Positions 22,822 through 31,452 of a DNA stretch of 36,560 nucleotides are shown piece by piece (position 1 is the first letter of the stretch; each line of letters opens with the position of its first letter). Source of the DNA: Erysipelotrichaceae bacterium (GTDB lineage: Bacteria; Bacillota_I; Bacilli_A; Erysipelotrichales; Erysipelotrichaceae). Both the position numbers and the translations under genes were made by a program. Where the stretch lies: contig DOUE01000020.1 of NCBI GenBank assembly GCA_003520745.1, positions 89,136 to 125,695 of the forward strand, written 5' to 3'. Under the pieces are notes generated by a model. It was not told where the DNA came from. It did no database searches and saw only the letters and a list, made by a program, of their open reading frames with translations.

Positions 22822-24090
22822 ATGAGCCAGGAAAAATTCAGACGATATTTTCAGTTTCTGTTGGTTGTCTTAGCCGCGGGTTCGATTTATCCTTTGATTT
22901 ATCTTAAGACCGGATATCAAGAAACGATTCTTCAAGTCTTCAACATGACTTTGCCGCAACTTAACAATATGTACTCCGTATTGGGCATGGTCTTCGTCGT
23001 CGGCTACTTCCCGAGCGGCTTGTTGAGCGACAAGTTCTCCGCGAAGAAACTGCTTGCGATCTCGTTGTTCTTTACGGGTTTAGGCGGTCTCTGGTTCGCC
23101 CAGATCCCCGCGTACAACAACGTCGTCATCATCTTCGCGATTTGGGGTGTGTTCTCCGTATTCACCTTCTGGAGCGCCCACATGAAGATCGTCAAACTGC
23201 TTGCCACGGACAATGAACAAGGCAAATTCTTCGGTATTTTGGACGGCGGACGCGGTGTCGTCGAAGCCGCATTGGCCAGCTTGGCCGTCTTCATCTTCTC
23301 CAGCATCCTTGGCGGCGCTTCGGATCTCGGCGCTAAAAAAGAAGCCTTGATCGGTGTCATCTACATGTATTCCGCCGTTCTTATCCTGACCTCCATCCTC
23401 ATCATGATCTTCGTCCAAGACGACAAAAAGATCATCACCACCGCAGTCGCTGGCGATCCGAAAGAAAAATTCAGTTTCGCGACCGTCTTCAAACTCTTCA
23501 AGAACAAATATGTCTACCTGCATGGCGGAATCATCTTCATGGGTTATGCCGTGTTCTGGACGGTCTACTACTTAGGCGGTTTCCTTGAATCCAACATCGG
23601 CATCGATCCCGTCACCGTCGCCACCATCATGGTCGTCGTTCTGTGGATGCGTCCGGTCGGCGGATTCGTCGCCGGGTTCTTGGCTGACAAAATCGGTAAA
23701 GACACCGTTCAAATGATCTCCTTGGCGGGCGCCGCGATCTGTTTGCTTGGCACCGCTCTGTTACCGGTATCTTCCGGTGCGACCCTGTTCACCGCTTTGG
23801 TTGTGTTACTCGGCGTCTTCCTGTATGCTATCCGTGGAACCTACTGGTCCCTGCTTGGCGACTATAAGATCGAAGCCGCGATCCTGGGAACCGCGATCGG
23901 CGTCATCTCCTTCATCGGTTACCTACCGGACATCATCCTTCCGCAATTCAACAGCTTCCTTTGGGCGACTTTCGGAAACAACGGCGGATACAACGCCTAC
24001 TTCATCTCCAGCGCCATCATCGGCTTGGTCGGCGTCGTCTTGGTCTTTATCTTCGGTATGCTCGTTAAGAAAGAAAAAGCTGCGAAGTAA
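22822..24090 (+). CDS. MFS transporter, YgcS/YqcE-like
   Basis: A 422-residue major facilitator superfamily protein with 12 predicted helices. GYFPSGLLSDKFSAKKLLAI (about 54-73) is the conserved loop 2-3 motif, and GFVAGFLADKIGKDTV repeats it in the second half. Cluster content equates it with the YgcS/YqcE transporters of the E. coli ygc region, so it probably imports the substrate of this operon. AAGGGAGGCC precedes ATG 22822. A seven-base inverted repeat (AAAGCTG 24076-24082, CAGCTTT 24092-24098) crosses its stop codon and could stabilise or divide the mRNA. Confidence 0.87.
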   Translation: MSQEKFRRYFQFLLVVLAAGSIYPLIYLKTGYQETILQVFNMTLPQLNNMYSVLGMVFVVGYFPSGLLSDKFSAKKLLAISLFFTGLGGLWFAQIPAYNNVVIIFAIWGVFSVFTFWSAHMKIVKLLATDNEQGKFFGILDGGRGVVEAALASLAVFIFSSILGGASDLGAKKEALIGVIYMYSAVLILTSILIMIFVQDDKKIITTAVAGDPKEKFSFATVFKLFKNKYVYLHGGIIFMGYAVFWTVYYLGGFLESNIGIDPVTVATIMVVVLWMRPVGGFVAGFLADKIGKDTVQMISLAGAAICLLGTALLPVSSGATLFTALVVLLGVFLYAIRGTYWSLLGDYKIEAAILGTAIGVISFIGYLPDIILPQFNSFLWATFGNNGGYNAYFISSAIIGLVGVVLVFIFGMLVKKEKAAK

Positions 24091-24108
24091 TCAGCTTTCA
24101 GGAGTCTT

Positions 24109-24903
24109 ATGAACCTTATTTGCCTGGTAAAATTCGTCCCGGATGTCGAGGACTTCAAGTATGACGTCACACGCAACGTATTGATCCGTGAAAACGTCAA
24201 AATGATCCTGAACCCGGACGACGCCTGCGCCTTGGCGTTCTGTTTGAAAGTGAAGGAAAAAGATCCGGATACTTTCGTGGAGATCGTCAGTATGGCGCCC
24301 ACAAGCGTCGTCGGGCATTTGGAAGATTTACTGCGGCGCAATTTCGACCAAGCGACTTTGATTTCCGATCGGATGTTTGTCGGCAGCGACACCTATGTGA
24401 CCAGCCGGATCCTGGCAAGGTATTTAGAGGGAAAAACCTTCGACTGTATCTTGACGGGAACCCACAGCCTGGATGGCGATACGTCGCATGTTCCATCGCA
24501 AGTGGGCGAAGCCCTTCACCTCCATCAGATGTCAAACATCGTGAAAATCGAAGAAACTCAATTTAAAACAGGTTGGCCGGTCGTCGACGTCGATAGCGAG
24601 AGATTCATCTCTTCCTATCGCGTCGGCCTCCCGGCGATCTTAAGTGTCTCGAAAGAAAGCAAATACAAGCTTCCGTTTGTTAAGTTTAAGAATCTGGAGT
24701 TGGATGTCAGCGCTAAAATCAAGATCATCACCAACCGTGAATTGGGGTTTAGGGCGGATGAAGTCGGACTCGAGGGTTCATTGACCCAAGTGGCCCATAC
24801 GTTCACCAAAAACCTGCAGAAAGAAGACCGCATTTTCGTGAAGACGGACGAAGAAGGCATCGATACGGTCTACGACTTCCTAGAAGCCAAAGGATTCATC
24901 TAA
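24109..24903 (+). CDS. etfB: electron transfer flavoprotein beta-like subunit (YgcR-like)
   Basis: The 264-residue protein has the EtfB layout: CLVKFVPDVEDF at the start, ILNPDDACALAFCLK, and the nucleotide-binding GTHSLDGDTSHVPSQVGEAL (about 122-141), which corresponds to the DGDTAQVGP block of EtfB. It pairs with the alpha subunit encoded one base downstream. Together they would carry electrons from a dehydrogenase, most likely the FAD oxidase of this operon, to the respiratory chain or another acceptor. CAGGAG precedes ATG 24109. Whether it holds AMP or a second FAD (bifurcating type) is not clear by eye. Confidence 0.88.
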   Translation: MNLICLVKFVPDVEDFKYDVTRNVLIRENVKMILNPDDACALAFCLKVKEKDPDTFVEIVSMAPTSVVGHLEDLLRRNFDQATLISDRMFVGSDTYVTSRILARYLEGKTFDCILTGTHSLDGDTSHVPSQVGEALHLHQMSNIVKIEETQFKTGWPVVDVDSERFISSYRVGLPAILSVSKESKYKLPFVKFKNLELDVSAKIKIITNRELGFRADEVGLEGSLTQVAHTFTKNLQKEDRIFVKTDEEGIDTVYDFLEAKGFI

Positions 24904-24904
24904 C

Positions 24905-25849
24905 ATGAAAAAGAGCCTGATCTATTTGGATGCGGAAAACATCCGGAATTCCATCGATCTCTTGGAAGTGGCGGAATTGGTCCATGGCAAAGGGGAAGTG
25001 GAGACCTATGCCCTCTGCATCCACCAATGTCCCAAGGAAGCCTATGGGAAATTCGACGTGATCATCAACGTCCAGGATGATTCCATCCAGACCTACGATG
25101 TCTTGAATATCACCAATTGCCTGGAGGAGATGCATCGCAACTACACCTTCGACAGCATCCTCATTCCAGCCACACATATCGGAAGAATGCTTGCCCCGCG
25201 CTTATCGATGCGCCTTCATGTCGGATTGGTCGCGGACGTTACGGCGATCGACCACATCGACGGCATACTTGAAATGGTACGGCCGGCCTATAGCGGGAAA
25301 ATCATGGCCGGGATCGTCAATCGAGGACGCGTACCGATCATGATGAGCGTACGGCAGAACATCTTCGCGTATACCTCGGATCAAGTCAAGAAAACACTCA
25401 GCATCAACGTTTATCCGACCTCCGTCCAAGCCAGCAACATCAGCCTGCTTGAGGTGAAGGTGAAGGAGAAGACGAAGGATATCAGAGAGAGTACGGTGTT
25501 GATTTCGGGCGGCGGCGGCGTGATGGACCAGTTCCATCGACTTGACGAGTTGGCCGTCGAACTCAACGCACAGGTCTCGGCCAGCCGGCGGATCGTCGAT
25601 AGCGGAATTGCCACGCGCAAAATCCAAGTCGGTCAATCCGGCAACACGGTCAGTCCGAAACTGTACATCGCTTTGGGGATCTACGGATCCTTGCAGCACA
25701 TCGAAGGATTGAAAAACGTCGAGAACATCATCTCCGTCAACATCGACAAGGACGCGCCGATCTGCAGTTTATCGGACATCGTCGTCGAAGGGGACGCGGT
25801 CGAGTTCATCGAGAAACTAGTCGAAAAGATCAGACGCGAAAAAGTCTGA
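24905..25849 (+). CDS. etfA: electron transfer flavoprotein alpha-like subunit (YgcQ-like)
   Basis: The 314-residue protein carries the C-terminal EtfA FAD domain: VLISGGGGVMDQFHRLDELA, SASRRIVDSG, then QVGQSGNTVSPKLYIALGIY and SLQHIEGLKNVENIISVNID with DAPICSLSD. Canonical EtfA has GISGAIQH; here the segment reads GIYGSLQH, a change beside the flavin that could tune its potential. The N-terminal domain is shorter and less conserved. The stop of the beta gene is one base before its ATG, so the subunits are made together. No ferredoxin domain is fused. Confidence 0.9.
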   Translation: MKKSLIYLDAENIRNSIDLLEVAELVHGKGEVETYALCIHQCPKEAYGKFDVIINVQDDSIQTYDVLNITNCLEEMHRNYTFDSILIPATHIGRMLAPRLSMRLHVGLVADVTAIDHIDGILEMVRPAYSGKIMAGIVNRGRVPIMMSVRQNIFAYTSDQVKKTLSINVYPTSVQASNISLLEVKVKEKTKDIRESTVLISGGGGVMDQFHRLDELAVELNAQVSASRRIVDSGIATRKIQVGQSGNTVSPKLYIALGIYGSLQHIEGLKNVENIISVNIDKDAPICSLSDIVVEGDAVEFIEKLVEKIRREKV

Positions 25850-25866
25850 ACAACAAGGAGAAACAC

Positions 25867-26646
25867 ATGAACATTCTGGATTTCAATATGGACTTCTTTT
25901 CCCTTAAAGGGAAAAACGCCATCGTTACCGGTGGTAACAGCGGATTAGGACAAGCTTTCGCGACTTCGTTGGCCAAAGCCGGCGCCAACATCATGGCCGT
26001 CAGCATCATGGACGACGGTGGCGAAACGAAAGAAATGATCGAATCCTGCGGCGTACAATACAAGCATGTCTTCGCGGACATCACCGCGGATGGCGAATGC
26101 AAACGCGTCGTCAAAGATTGCGTCGACACCTTCGGCAGCATCGACATCCTGGTCAACTGCGCCGGGATCTGCATCAACATCGAAGACGTCACCAAATTCG
26201 GTCGTCGCGAATGGGACAAGATGGTCGCCGTCAACTTGACCGCCGCTTTCGAAATGACCCACGAATCCATCCAATACATGATTCCCCAGAAGAGCGGGAA
26301 AATCATCAACATCGCTTCCTTGTTCGCATTCCTAGGCGGACAATGGTCGCCTGCCTACGCCGCCACCAAACACGGAATCGTCGGTTTGACGAAGTCCATG
26401 TGCGACGAACTGGCTCAGTTCAACATCCAGGTGAACGCCATCTCCCCGGGATACTTCGCGACGAAGTTGACCGAAAAAACCCGTTCCGATGCGAAACGCA
26501 ACGGTGAAATCCTTGCCCACATCCCGGCGAACCGCTGGGGCTGGTTGGCCGACTTGATGGGGACCTGCGTCTTCTTGGCAAGCCCGGCTTCCAACTATGT
26601 CAACGGACATAACCTGACTGTAGACGGCGGTTACTTAATGAGATAA
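25867..26646 (+). CDS. SDR oxidoreductase, YgcW-like
   Basis: A 259-residue classical SDR: TGGNSGLG cofactor site (21-28), NCAG (97-100), Ser151 and YAATK (Y164, K168), then AISPGYFATKLTE and the ending NLTVDGGYLMR. It is close in form to gluconate 5-dehydrogenase and 2-deoxy-D-gluconate 3-dehydrogenase-like SDRs and to E. coli YgcW, so a polyol, sugar acid or keto-sugar is the likely substrate. Cofactor preference is probably NAD(H), but the residue after the second strand was not judged decisive. ACAAGGAGAAACAC precedes ATG 25867. It lies between the ETF genes and a sugar kinase gene. Confidence 0.9.
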   Translation: MNILDFNMDFFSLKGKNAIVTGGNSGLGQAFATSLAKAGANIMAVSIMDDGGETKEMIESCGVQYKHVFADITADGECKRVVKDCVDTFGSIDILVNCAGICINIEDVTKFGRREWDKMVAVNLTAAFEMTHESIQYMIPQKSGKIINIASLFAFLGGQWSPAYAATKHGIVGLTKSMCDELAQFNIQVNAISPGYFATKLTEKTRSDAKRNGEILAHIPANRWGWLADLMGTCVFLASPASNYVNGHNLTVDGGYLMR

Positions 26647-26664
26647 TGATGCGCAAGCATCATT
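26645..26664 (+). repeat. intercistronic hairpin between SDR and kinase genes
   Basis: AATGATGC (26645-26652) pairs perfectly with GCATCATT (26657-26664) around a GCAA tetraloop, and CTTTCT follows. The tail is too weak for full termination, so partial attenuation or mRNA stabilisation within the operon is more likely. Confidence 0.6.
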
Positions 26665-26687
26665 CTTTCTACTAAAGGAGAAAGTGC

Positions 26688-28121
26688 ATGAACGAAAAGT
26701 ATTTCATCGGTATCGACAGCGGTTCGCAAAGCACCAAAGTCTATATCTATAATCAACACGGGGAAATCATCTGCAGCGCCAGCGAAGGGCTGAAACCGAT
26801 GATGACCCGCCAACATGGTTATGTGGAACATCCCGACGACGATCTTTGGGATAGTTTGAAAATCGTTTTAAAGAAAGTCATGAAGGAATTCAAAGGCGAC
26901 GTCAACGACATCAAGGGATTGGGTCTATGTTCGATCCGTTGCTGCCGCGTCTTCATGAAAGCCGACGGAACGCTTCAAGCTCCGATCATGAGCTGGATGG
27001 ATGTCCGTGCCTATGAAACCTTCATCGACGATCCTGAAATCGCCTACACCTGTTCGACCTCGGGGTATCTGACCCACCGTCTCACCGGTCAATTCAAAGA
27101 AATGTCCGCGAACGCCTATCAATGGCAGTTCCCGGTCGATATGGACAAATGGGACTGGTCCGATGACAAGACGTATTTCGACGGATTCAAAATCCCGCGC
27201 GAAAAACTGATGGACATCCAAGTCCCGGGAACGATCCTGGGGTATGTGAATGAAAAAGCCCACCTTGAGACCGGTTTACCCATCGGACTTCCGGTTGTTT
27301 CCACTGCCAATGATAAAGCGGTCGAAGCCCTCGGATCGGGCTTGAACCAACCCAACGTCGGTTTGGTCTCTCTTGGAACCTACATCACATCGATGGTCTT
27401 CGGCAGCAAGAACATCCCGCAAGCCACCAACTTCTTCACAAACCTTTCCTGCATCCCGCAAAAGTATCTCTACGAAAGCGGCGGCATCCGCAGAGGCATG
27501 TGGCTGGTTTCCTGGTATAAAGGAATCATCGGCGACGAATACGCCGCCAAAGCCAAGGCGGAAGGATATTCCGTCGAAGACTATCTCGCCCGTGAAGCCG
27601 CCAACGTACCGGCCGGATCCGACGGTCTGATGACCATCCCCGACTGGTTGGCCCCCGCGACGCAACTCTACCGTAAAGGCGTGATGCTGGGCTTTGACGA
27701 TCGTCATACCCGCGGTCACATCTATCGCTCCATCCTCGAAGGCATCGCCATGACCTTGAAAAACAGCTACGATGCCATGAACACCGAATTGGGCGTCACC
27801 CCGGACAAGATCATCGTCTCCGGCGGTGGTTCCAACAGCGACTTATACATGCAGATTTTCGCCGACATGTACGGTGTGAAGACGGTCCGTAACGAAATCA
27901 ACGGGGCGGCTTCCCTGGGCGCCGCCATGTGCGCGGCCGTCGCATCCGGCTACTACAAAGACTTCGACGAAGCCGTCGGACACATGATCAAGCAAAAAGA
28001 CGAATTCCTTCCGAACATGGAAAACCACAAGATCTATCAGAAACTAAACAACCAAGCCTACCGTGATCTACCGAAAATGTTGGAGAGCACGCTGAAGTCG
28101 GTCTTTGAAGGATTGAAGTAG
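26688..28121 (+). CDS. FGGY family carbohydrate kinase, YgcE-like
   Basis: The 477-residue protein begins FIGIDSGSQSTKVYIYNQHG, the phosphate-1 loop of FGGY kinases. It contains VSTANDKAVEALGSG and SLGTYIT in the middle, and ends its nucleotide domain with IIVSGGGSNSDLYMQIFADM. ATP-dependent phosphorylation of a sugar or polyol is sure at the family level; the substrate is not. In the E. coli ygc cluster the matching gene is ygcE. It probably traps or activates the SDR or oxidase product. AAAGGAGAAAGTGC precedes ATG 26688. Confidence 0.9.
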   Translation: MNEKYFIGIDSGSQSTKVYIYNQHGEIICSASEGLKPMMTRQHGYVEHPDDDLWDSLKIVLKKVMKEFKGDVNDIKGLGLCSIRCCRVFMKADGTLQAPIMSWMDVRAYETFIDDPEIAYTCSTSGYLTHRLTGQFKEMSANAYQWQFPVDMDKWDWSDDKTYFDGFKIPREKLMDIQVPGTILGYVNEKAHLETGLPIGLPVVSTANDKAVEALGSGLNQPNVGLVSLGTYITSMVFGSKNIPQATNFFTNLSCIPQKYLYESGGIRRGMWLVSWYKGIIGDEYAAKAKAEGYSVEDYLAREAANVPAGSDGLMTIPDWLAPATQLYRKGVMLGFDDRHTRGHIYRSILEGIAMTLKNSYDAMNTELGVTPDKIIVSGGGSNSDLYMQIFADMYGVKTVRNEINGAASLGAAMCAAVASGYYKDFDEAVGHMIKQKDEFLPNMENHKIYQKLNNQAYRDLPKMLESTLKSVFEGLK

Positions 28122-28147
28122 TCCATATTCGAAACGGGGATCCATCC

Positions 28148-28930
28148 GTGAAACCAATAATTCTTGTCACAAACGATGATGGAATTCATTCTCCAGGGCT
28201 CTGGGCGGCTGCGCAAGCCGCCTCTTCCCTGGGGGATTTGGTCGTTGTCGCCCCGATGTACCAACAAACCGGTATGGGTCGCTCCTTTCCCAAAGGCGAG
28301 GATGTCGGGAAGATCCAACGATTCACCCGATGGATCGACGGACAAGAAATCGTAGCCTACGGGGTCCACGGATCACCGGCCCAAGCCGTCGCTTACGGAG
28401 TCCTTGAACTCTGTCCGAGTAAGCCCGATCTCTGCATCAGCGGAATCAATTATGGCGAGAATCTGGGATTGTCGATCACATGCAGCGGGACGCTAGGCGC
28501 TTGTTTCGAAGCGGATAGCCATGGCATCCCTTCGATCGCCTTCTCCATCCAAGCCGACCTAACTGACCAGCACTCCAGCGACTTCAAGGAAATCGATTGG
28601 GAACCGATCCGATCCATCGTCCATGCGATCGCCAAAGAACGATTGAGCGAAGGGTTTCCCCAAGAGATCTCCATCTTCAACGTCAATATCCCCAACGGTG
28701 CGACCGTCTCTACCGAGAGACGCCTGACCCGCCAAAGCCGATCCAACTATTCCGTCTTTCTCAAACCCGGGTTGCGCGATTTTCAACAGGCATATCCGCT
28801 TCAAACCAGACTGGATGTATCGAAAGAAACGATCGACCCGCGCAGCGATATCTACGCTTACTATTTTGATCAGGTTGTTTCCATCACTCCGTTGACGTGG
28901 GATCTTTCTTCCGCGTACTTCAAGGAGTAA
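28148..28930 (+). CDS. surE: 5'/3'-nucleotidase SurE-family phosphatase
   Basis: A 260-residue SurE protein with the metal-binding LVTNDDGIHSPGL at the start (Asp9-Asp10), APMYQQTGMGRSF (the SurE loop normally read as A-P..Q-S-G), and SGINYGENLG with CSGTLGACFEA. These form the active site of the metal-dependent nucleoside monophosphatase. The start is GTG 28148 behind GGGGATCC. It lies in the catabolic operon 26 bases after the kinase gene, so it may dephosphorylate a pathway intermediate or a side product rather than act as a general stress nucleotidase. Confidence 0.9.
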   Translation: MKPIILVTNDDGIHSPGLWAAAQAASSLGDLVVVAPMYQQTGMGRSFPKGEDVGKIQRFTRWIDGQEIVAYGVHGSPAQAVAYGVLELCPSKPDLCISGINYGENLGLSITCSGTLGACFEADSHGIPSIAFSIQADLTDQHSSDFKEIDWEPIRSIVHAIAKERLSEGFPQEISIFNVNIPNGATVSTERRLTRQSRSNYSVFLKPGLRDFQQAYPLQTRLDVSKETIDPRSDIYAYYFDQVVSITPLTWDLSSAYFKE

Positions 28931-28933
28931 AGC

Positions 28934-28956
28934 GGTTCACTTCGCGAAGATGAACC
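28934..28956 (+). repeat. intercistronic hairpin before the BCCT gene
   Basis: GGTTCA (28934-28939) pairs with TGAACC (28951-28956), and the inside TTCGCGAA is itself self-complementary, giving a long stem. There is no T-run, so it is probably an mRNA-processing or stability element, not a terminator. Confidence 0.55.
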
Positions 28957-28971
28957 TGAAAGGATCATACT

Positions 28972-30534
28972 ATGAAACGAAAAGGAATGTTGAAGAGTTT
29001 ACGACTCGTCGTCTTCCTCCCCGCATTCTTGTTGTTGGCGCTTACGATTCTATTGAATTTCGTCAATGAAGAAGCTTTCCTGCATGTCACGACCCTGGCC
29101 AAGGACTTCATGGTCACACAATCCGGTTGGTTGTTCAGTTTGGTCGGAGCAGCGTGTCTCATCGTCGTCATCGCAGCGTATTTCTCACCCTTCGGCGAAG
29201 TCCGCATCGGCGGACCGGATGCCAAACCGATGTTGAATAAGATCTCCTGGTTCACCATCACGCTTTGTACCACCATCGCCGCCGGCATCATGTTCTGGGG
29301 GATGGCCGAACCGATCTGGCATCTTGCCTATCCGCCGGCGTCTTTAGGCATCGAACCGATGTCCGCCGAAGCCGCGAAATTCGCCATGGAAACCTTGTTC
29401 CTTCACTGGACCTTCCTTCCGTATGCCATCTATGCCGTTCCGACCATCGTCTTCGCGTTCGCTTACTATAATATGAAGCGTTCGTTCAGCGTCGGTTCCG
29501 AAATCGCCCCGGTTATGGGGAAACGAAACCAAAGTAAACTCGACATCGGCATCGATGCGGTCGTCCTCTTCTGCGTCGCCGCCGGAATCGCAGCTTCGTT
29601 CGGCACTTCCGTCATGAACATGGGCGGAGGGATGGAATCCCTCTTCGGCATCGCCGATGGCAAAGGACTCTGGATCATCCTCACGATTCTCGGTACGATC
29701 GCTTTCGTCACATCATCCGCCACCGGACTTTTGAAGGGGATCAAATATCTTTCAAATTTCAACGTCTTGTTATATGTCATCATACTCGGTGCCTTGTTGA
29801 TTCTCGGACCGACGGTTTATATGTTCGGACTTGGGACCGAAGCCATGGGCGGCTTCCTCACCAACATTTTCGATAAAGCCTTATTCACAGGCGCCGCCGC
29901 AGGCGATTCCTGGGCTTCCGGATGGACGATCTTCTATTGGTCCAACTGGATGGCGTGGGCACCGGTTTCGGCCGTCTTCCTTGCCCGTATTACCTATGGA
30001 TACAAAGTCAAAGAAGTCATCACGATGAACTTCCTGATCCCCGGACTCTTCAGTGCGATTTGGATGACCATGATCGGCGGAACCGCCATCAATTTCCAAA
30101 TGACCGGACGCGTCGACCTTCTCGCCATCATGTTGGAAAAGGGATCGGCTGCCGCAGGGTATGCGGTCCTCGGTGAACTCCCGTTCGCAGAAATCCTGAT
30201 CTTCATCTACTTGGTCGCCGTTTTCATCTCCTTCGTCACCGCGACCGACTCCACGACCAATGCCATGGCCAGTATCTCCACCGAAGGCATGGCGGACGGA
30301 CGCAAAGAAGCCCCCTTATACATCAAAATCATCTGGGGTGTCACCGTCGGCTTGGTCTCCCTCGTCTTCATTTCATCGTTAGGCATCGACGGCATCAAGA
30401 TGTTGTCGTACCTCGGCGGATTCCCGGCACTCTTCCTTGGCATCCTAAGCGTCGTCTCACTCTTCGTCCTCATCAACCATCCGAAGAAATATGACGAATA
30501 CGAAATCGAAAAGAAAGCATCGGAAGAAAAATAG
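28972..30534 (+). CDS. BCCT family (betaine/carnitine/choline) transporter
   Basis: The 520-residue membrane protein has 12 hydrophobic segments and the family's core: AGIMFWGMAEPIWHL (GMAEP motif) and IFYWSNWMAWAPVSAVFLAR (the tryptophan-rich segment of helix 8 that shapes the substrate cavity). BCCT proteins take up quaternary-ammonium or related zwitterions with sodium or protons, or exchange them. The binding-site Trp set is only partly conserved by eye, so a substrate is not named. It is the last gene of the operon, followed by a clear terminator. GAAAGGATC precedes ATG 28972. Confidence 0.93.
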   Translation: MKRKGMLKSLRLVVFLPAFLLLALTILLNFVNEEAFLHVTTLAKDFMVTQSGWLFSLVGAACLIVVIAAYFSPFGEVRIGGPDAKPMLNKISWFTITLCTTIAAGIMFWGMAEPIWHLAYPPASLGIEPMSAEAAKFAMETLFLHWTFLPYAIYAVPTIVFAFAYYNMKRSFSVGSEIAPVMGKRNQSKLDIGIDAVVLFCVAAGIAASFGTSVMNMGGGMESLFGIADGKGLWIILTILGTIAFVTSSATGLLKGIKYLSNFNVLLYVIILGALLILGPTVYMFGLGTEAMGGFLTNIFDKALFTGAAAGDSWASGWTIFYWSNWMAWAPVSAVFLARITYGYKVKEVITMNFLIPGLFSAIWMTMIGGTAINFQMTGRVDLLAIMLEKGSAAAGYAVLGELPFAEILIFIYLVAVFISFVTATDSTTNAMASISTEGMADGRKEAPLYIKIIWGVTVGLVSLVFISSLGIDGIKMLSYLGGFPALFLGILSVVSLFVLINHPKKYDEYEIEKKASEEK

Positions 30535-30536
30535 TC

Positions 30537-30564
30537 AAAGCGTTCCCGCAAGGGGACGCTTTTT
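30537..30564 (+). terminator. intrinsic terminator of the catabolic operon
   Basis: AAAGCGTTCCC (30537-30547) pairs with GGGGACGCTTT (30552-30562) over a GCAA loop with one T-G pair, and the right arm runs into TTTTT. It begins three bases after the BCCT stop. Confidence 0.85.
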
Positions 30565-30661
30565 AATGTATTGGGAAGTAGGTTTCCACTTCGATTGAAT
30601 CCTGCTTGTTTAACGATCAGCCAATCAATAAAGTGCATAAATAATGAAATGTAAAAAATAA

Positions 30662-30690
30662 TTGACAAAAAGTATATTAAAGTGTACCAT
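30662..30690 (+). promoter_or_regulatory. promoter of the membrane protein-XRE operon
   Basis: TTGACA (30662-30667), 17 bases and TACCAT (30685-30690) give a perfect -35 with a weaker -10, about 35 bases before the first start codon. AT-rich near-repeats in the spacer may be binding sites for the XRE regulator encoded downstream. Confidence 0.55.
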
Positions 30691-30724
30691 ATGTCTATAA
30701 AAAAGAACAAAGGAGTCAATGAAT

Positions 30725-31222
30725 ATGTCCTATCAAGAAAAAAGAACCCTCTTCTCCATCCTTACCGGCATCCTCATCTTGGTCGCTTATGGTATCTATG
30801 CTTATGGCAAGTATCAATCCGGGGCGATGATCGCCGAGGATCTCACGTTCTGGGCAAAGACCATCCTGATTTTCATCGGAATCGGTATCGCGGTCAACAT
30901 CGTCGGACAAATCGTTTTCCACATTCTGATCGCGATCCAAATCGCCATCAAAGAGAAACTGCACGATGTGAATACGGATGACAAGGCGATCGAGAAATCG
31001 ATCCAAAACGAAATGGTGACGGACGAAATGGATAAGATGATCGAACTCAAATCCATGCAGACGGGATTCTTCGTCTCCGGGATGGGATTCATAACCGGAC
31101 TCATCGTCCTTGTATTGAACTACTCGCCGGTCGTCATGCTTCATATCGTCTTCGTTTCCTTCAGCGTCGGTTCATTGCTTGAAGGCTTCCTGCAACTGTA
31201 CTATTACAGAAAAGGCGTCTGA
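30725..31222 (+). CDS. small membrane protein of unknown function, partner of an XRE regulator
   Basis: This 165-residue protein has two hydrophobic segments at about 8-27 and 40-70, an amphipathic acidic-lysine middle part (NTDDKAIEKSIQNEM) and two more segments at about 112-155. I do not recognise a function. Pairs of a four-helix membrane protein and a short XRE regulator (YgzD-like) are common in Bacillota. ATG 30725 is preferred over ATG 30719 because AGGAG at 30711-30715 is nine bases from the former and only three from the latter. The XRE gene starts one base after its stop. Confidence 0.65.
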   Translation: MSYQEKRTLFSILTGILILVAYGIYAYGKYQSGAMIAEDLTFWAKTILIFIGIGIAVNIVGQIVFHILIAIQIAIKEKLHDVNTDDKAIEKSIQNEMVTDEMDKMIELKSMQTGFFVSGMGFITGLIVLVLNYSPVVMLHIVFVSFSVGSLLEGFLQLYYYRKGV

Positions 31223-31223
31223 C

Positions 31224-31451
31224 ATGGCGAAGAAACTGAACATCACAAACAACATCCGTACCTTGCGTTTCTTTGCGAACGAGATGACGCAGCAAGGTCT
31301 TGCGGAAAAAGTCGGGGCTTCCAGGCAAACGATCGTAGCGGTCGAAGCCGGGAAGTACACCCCCTCGCTTGAACTGGCCTTCCGGATCGCCATCGCGTTC
31401 GATGTGGAAATCCAGGAAGTCTTCAATTGCGAAATCGAAGGAGAAGGATGA
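31224..31451 (+). CDS. short XRE-type helix-turn-helix regulator
   Basis: The 75-residue protein is a single HTH_3 domain: NIRTLRFFANEMTQQGLAEK, VGASRQTIVAVEAGKYTPS, then LELAFRIAIAFDVEIQEVF. It is of the YgzD type, which often controls the neighbouring membrane protein gene. ATG 31224 is chosen over an upstream in-frame start at 31179 inside the previous gene. The MDR oxidoreductase gene begins one base after its stop, so the three genes form an operon. Confidence 0.87.
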   Translation: MAKKLNITNNIRTLRFFANEMTQQGLAEKVGASRQTIVAVEAGKYTPSLELAFRIAIAFDVEIQEVFNCEIEGEG

Positions 31452-31452
31452 C

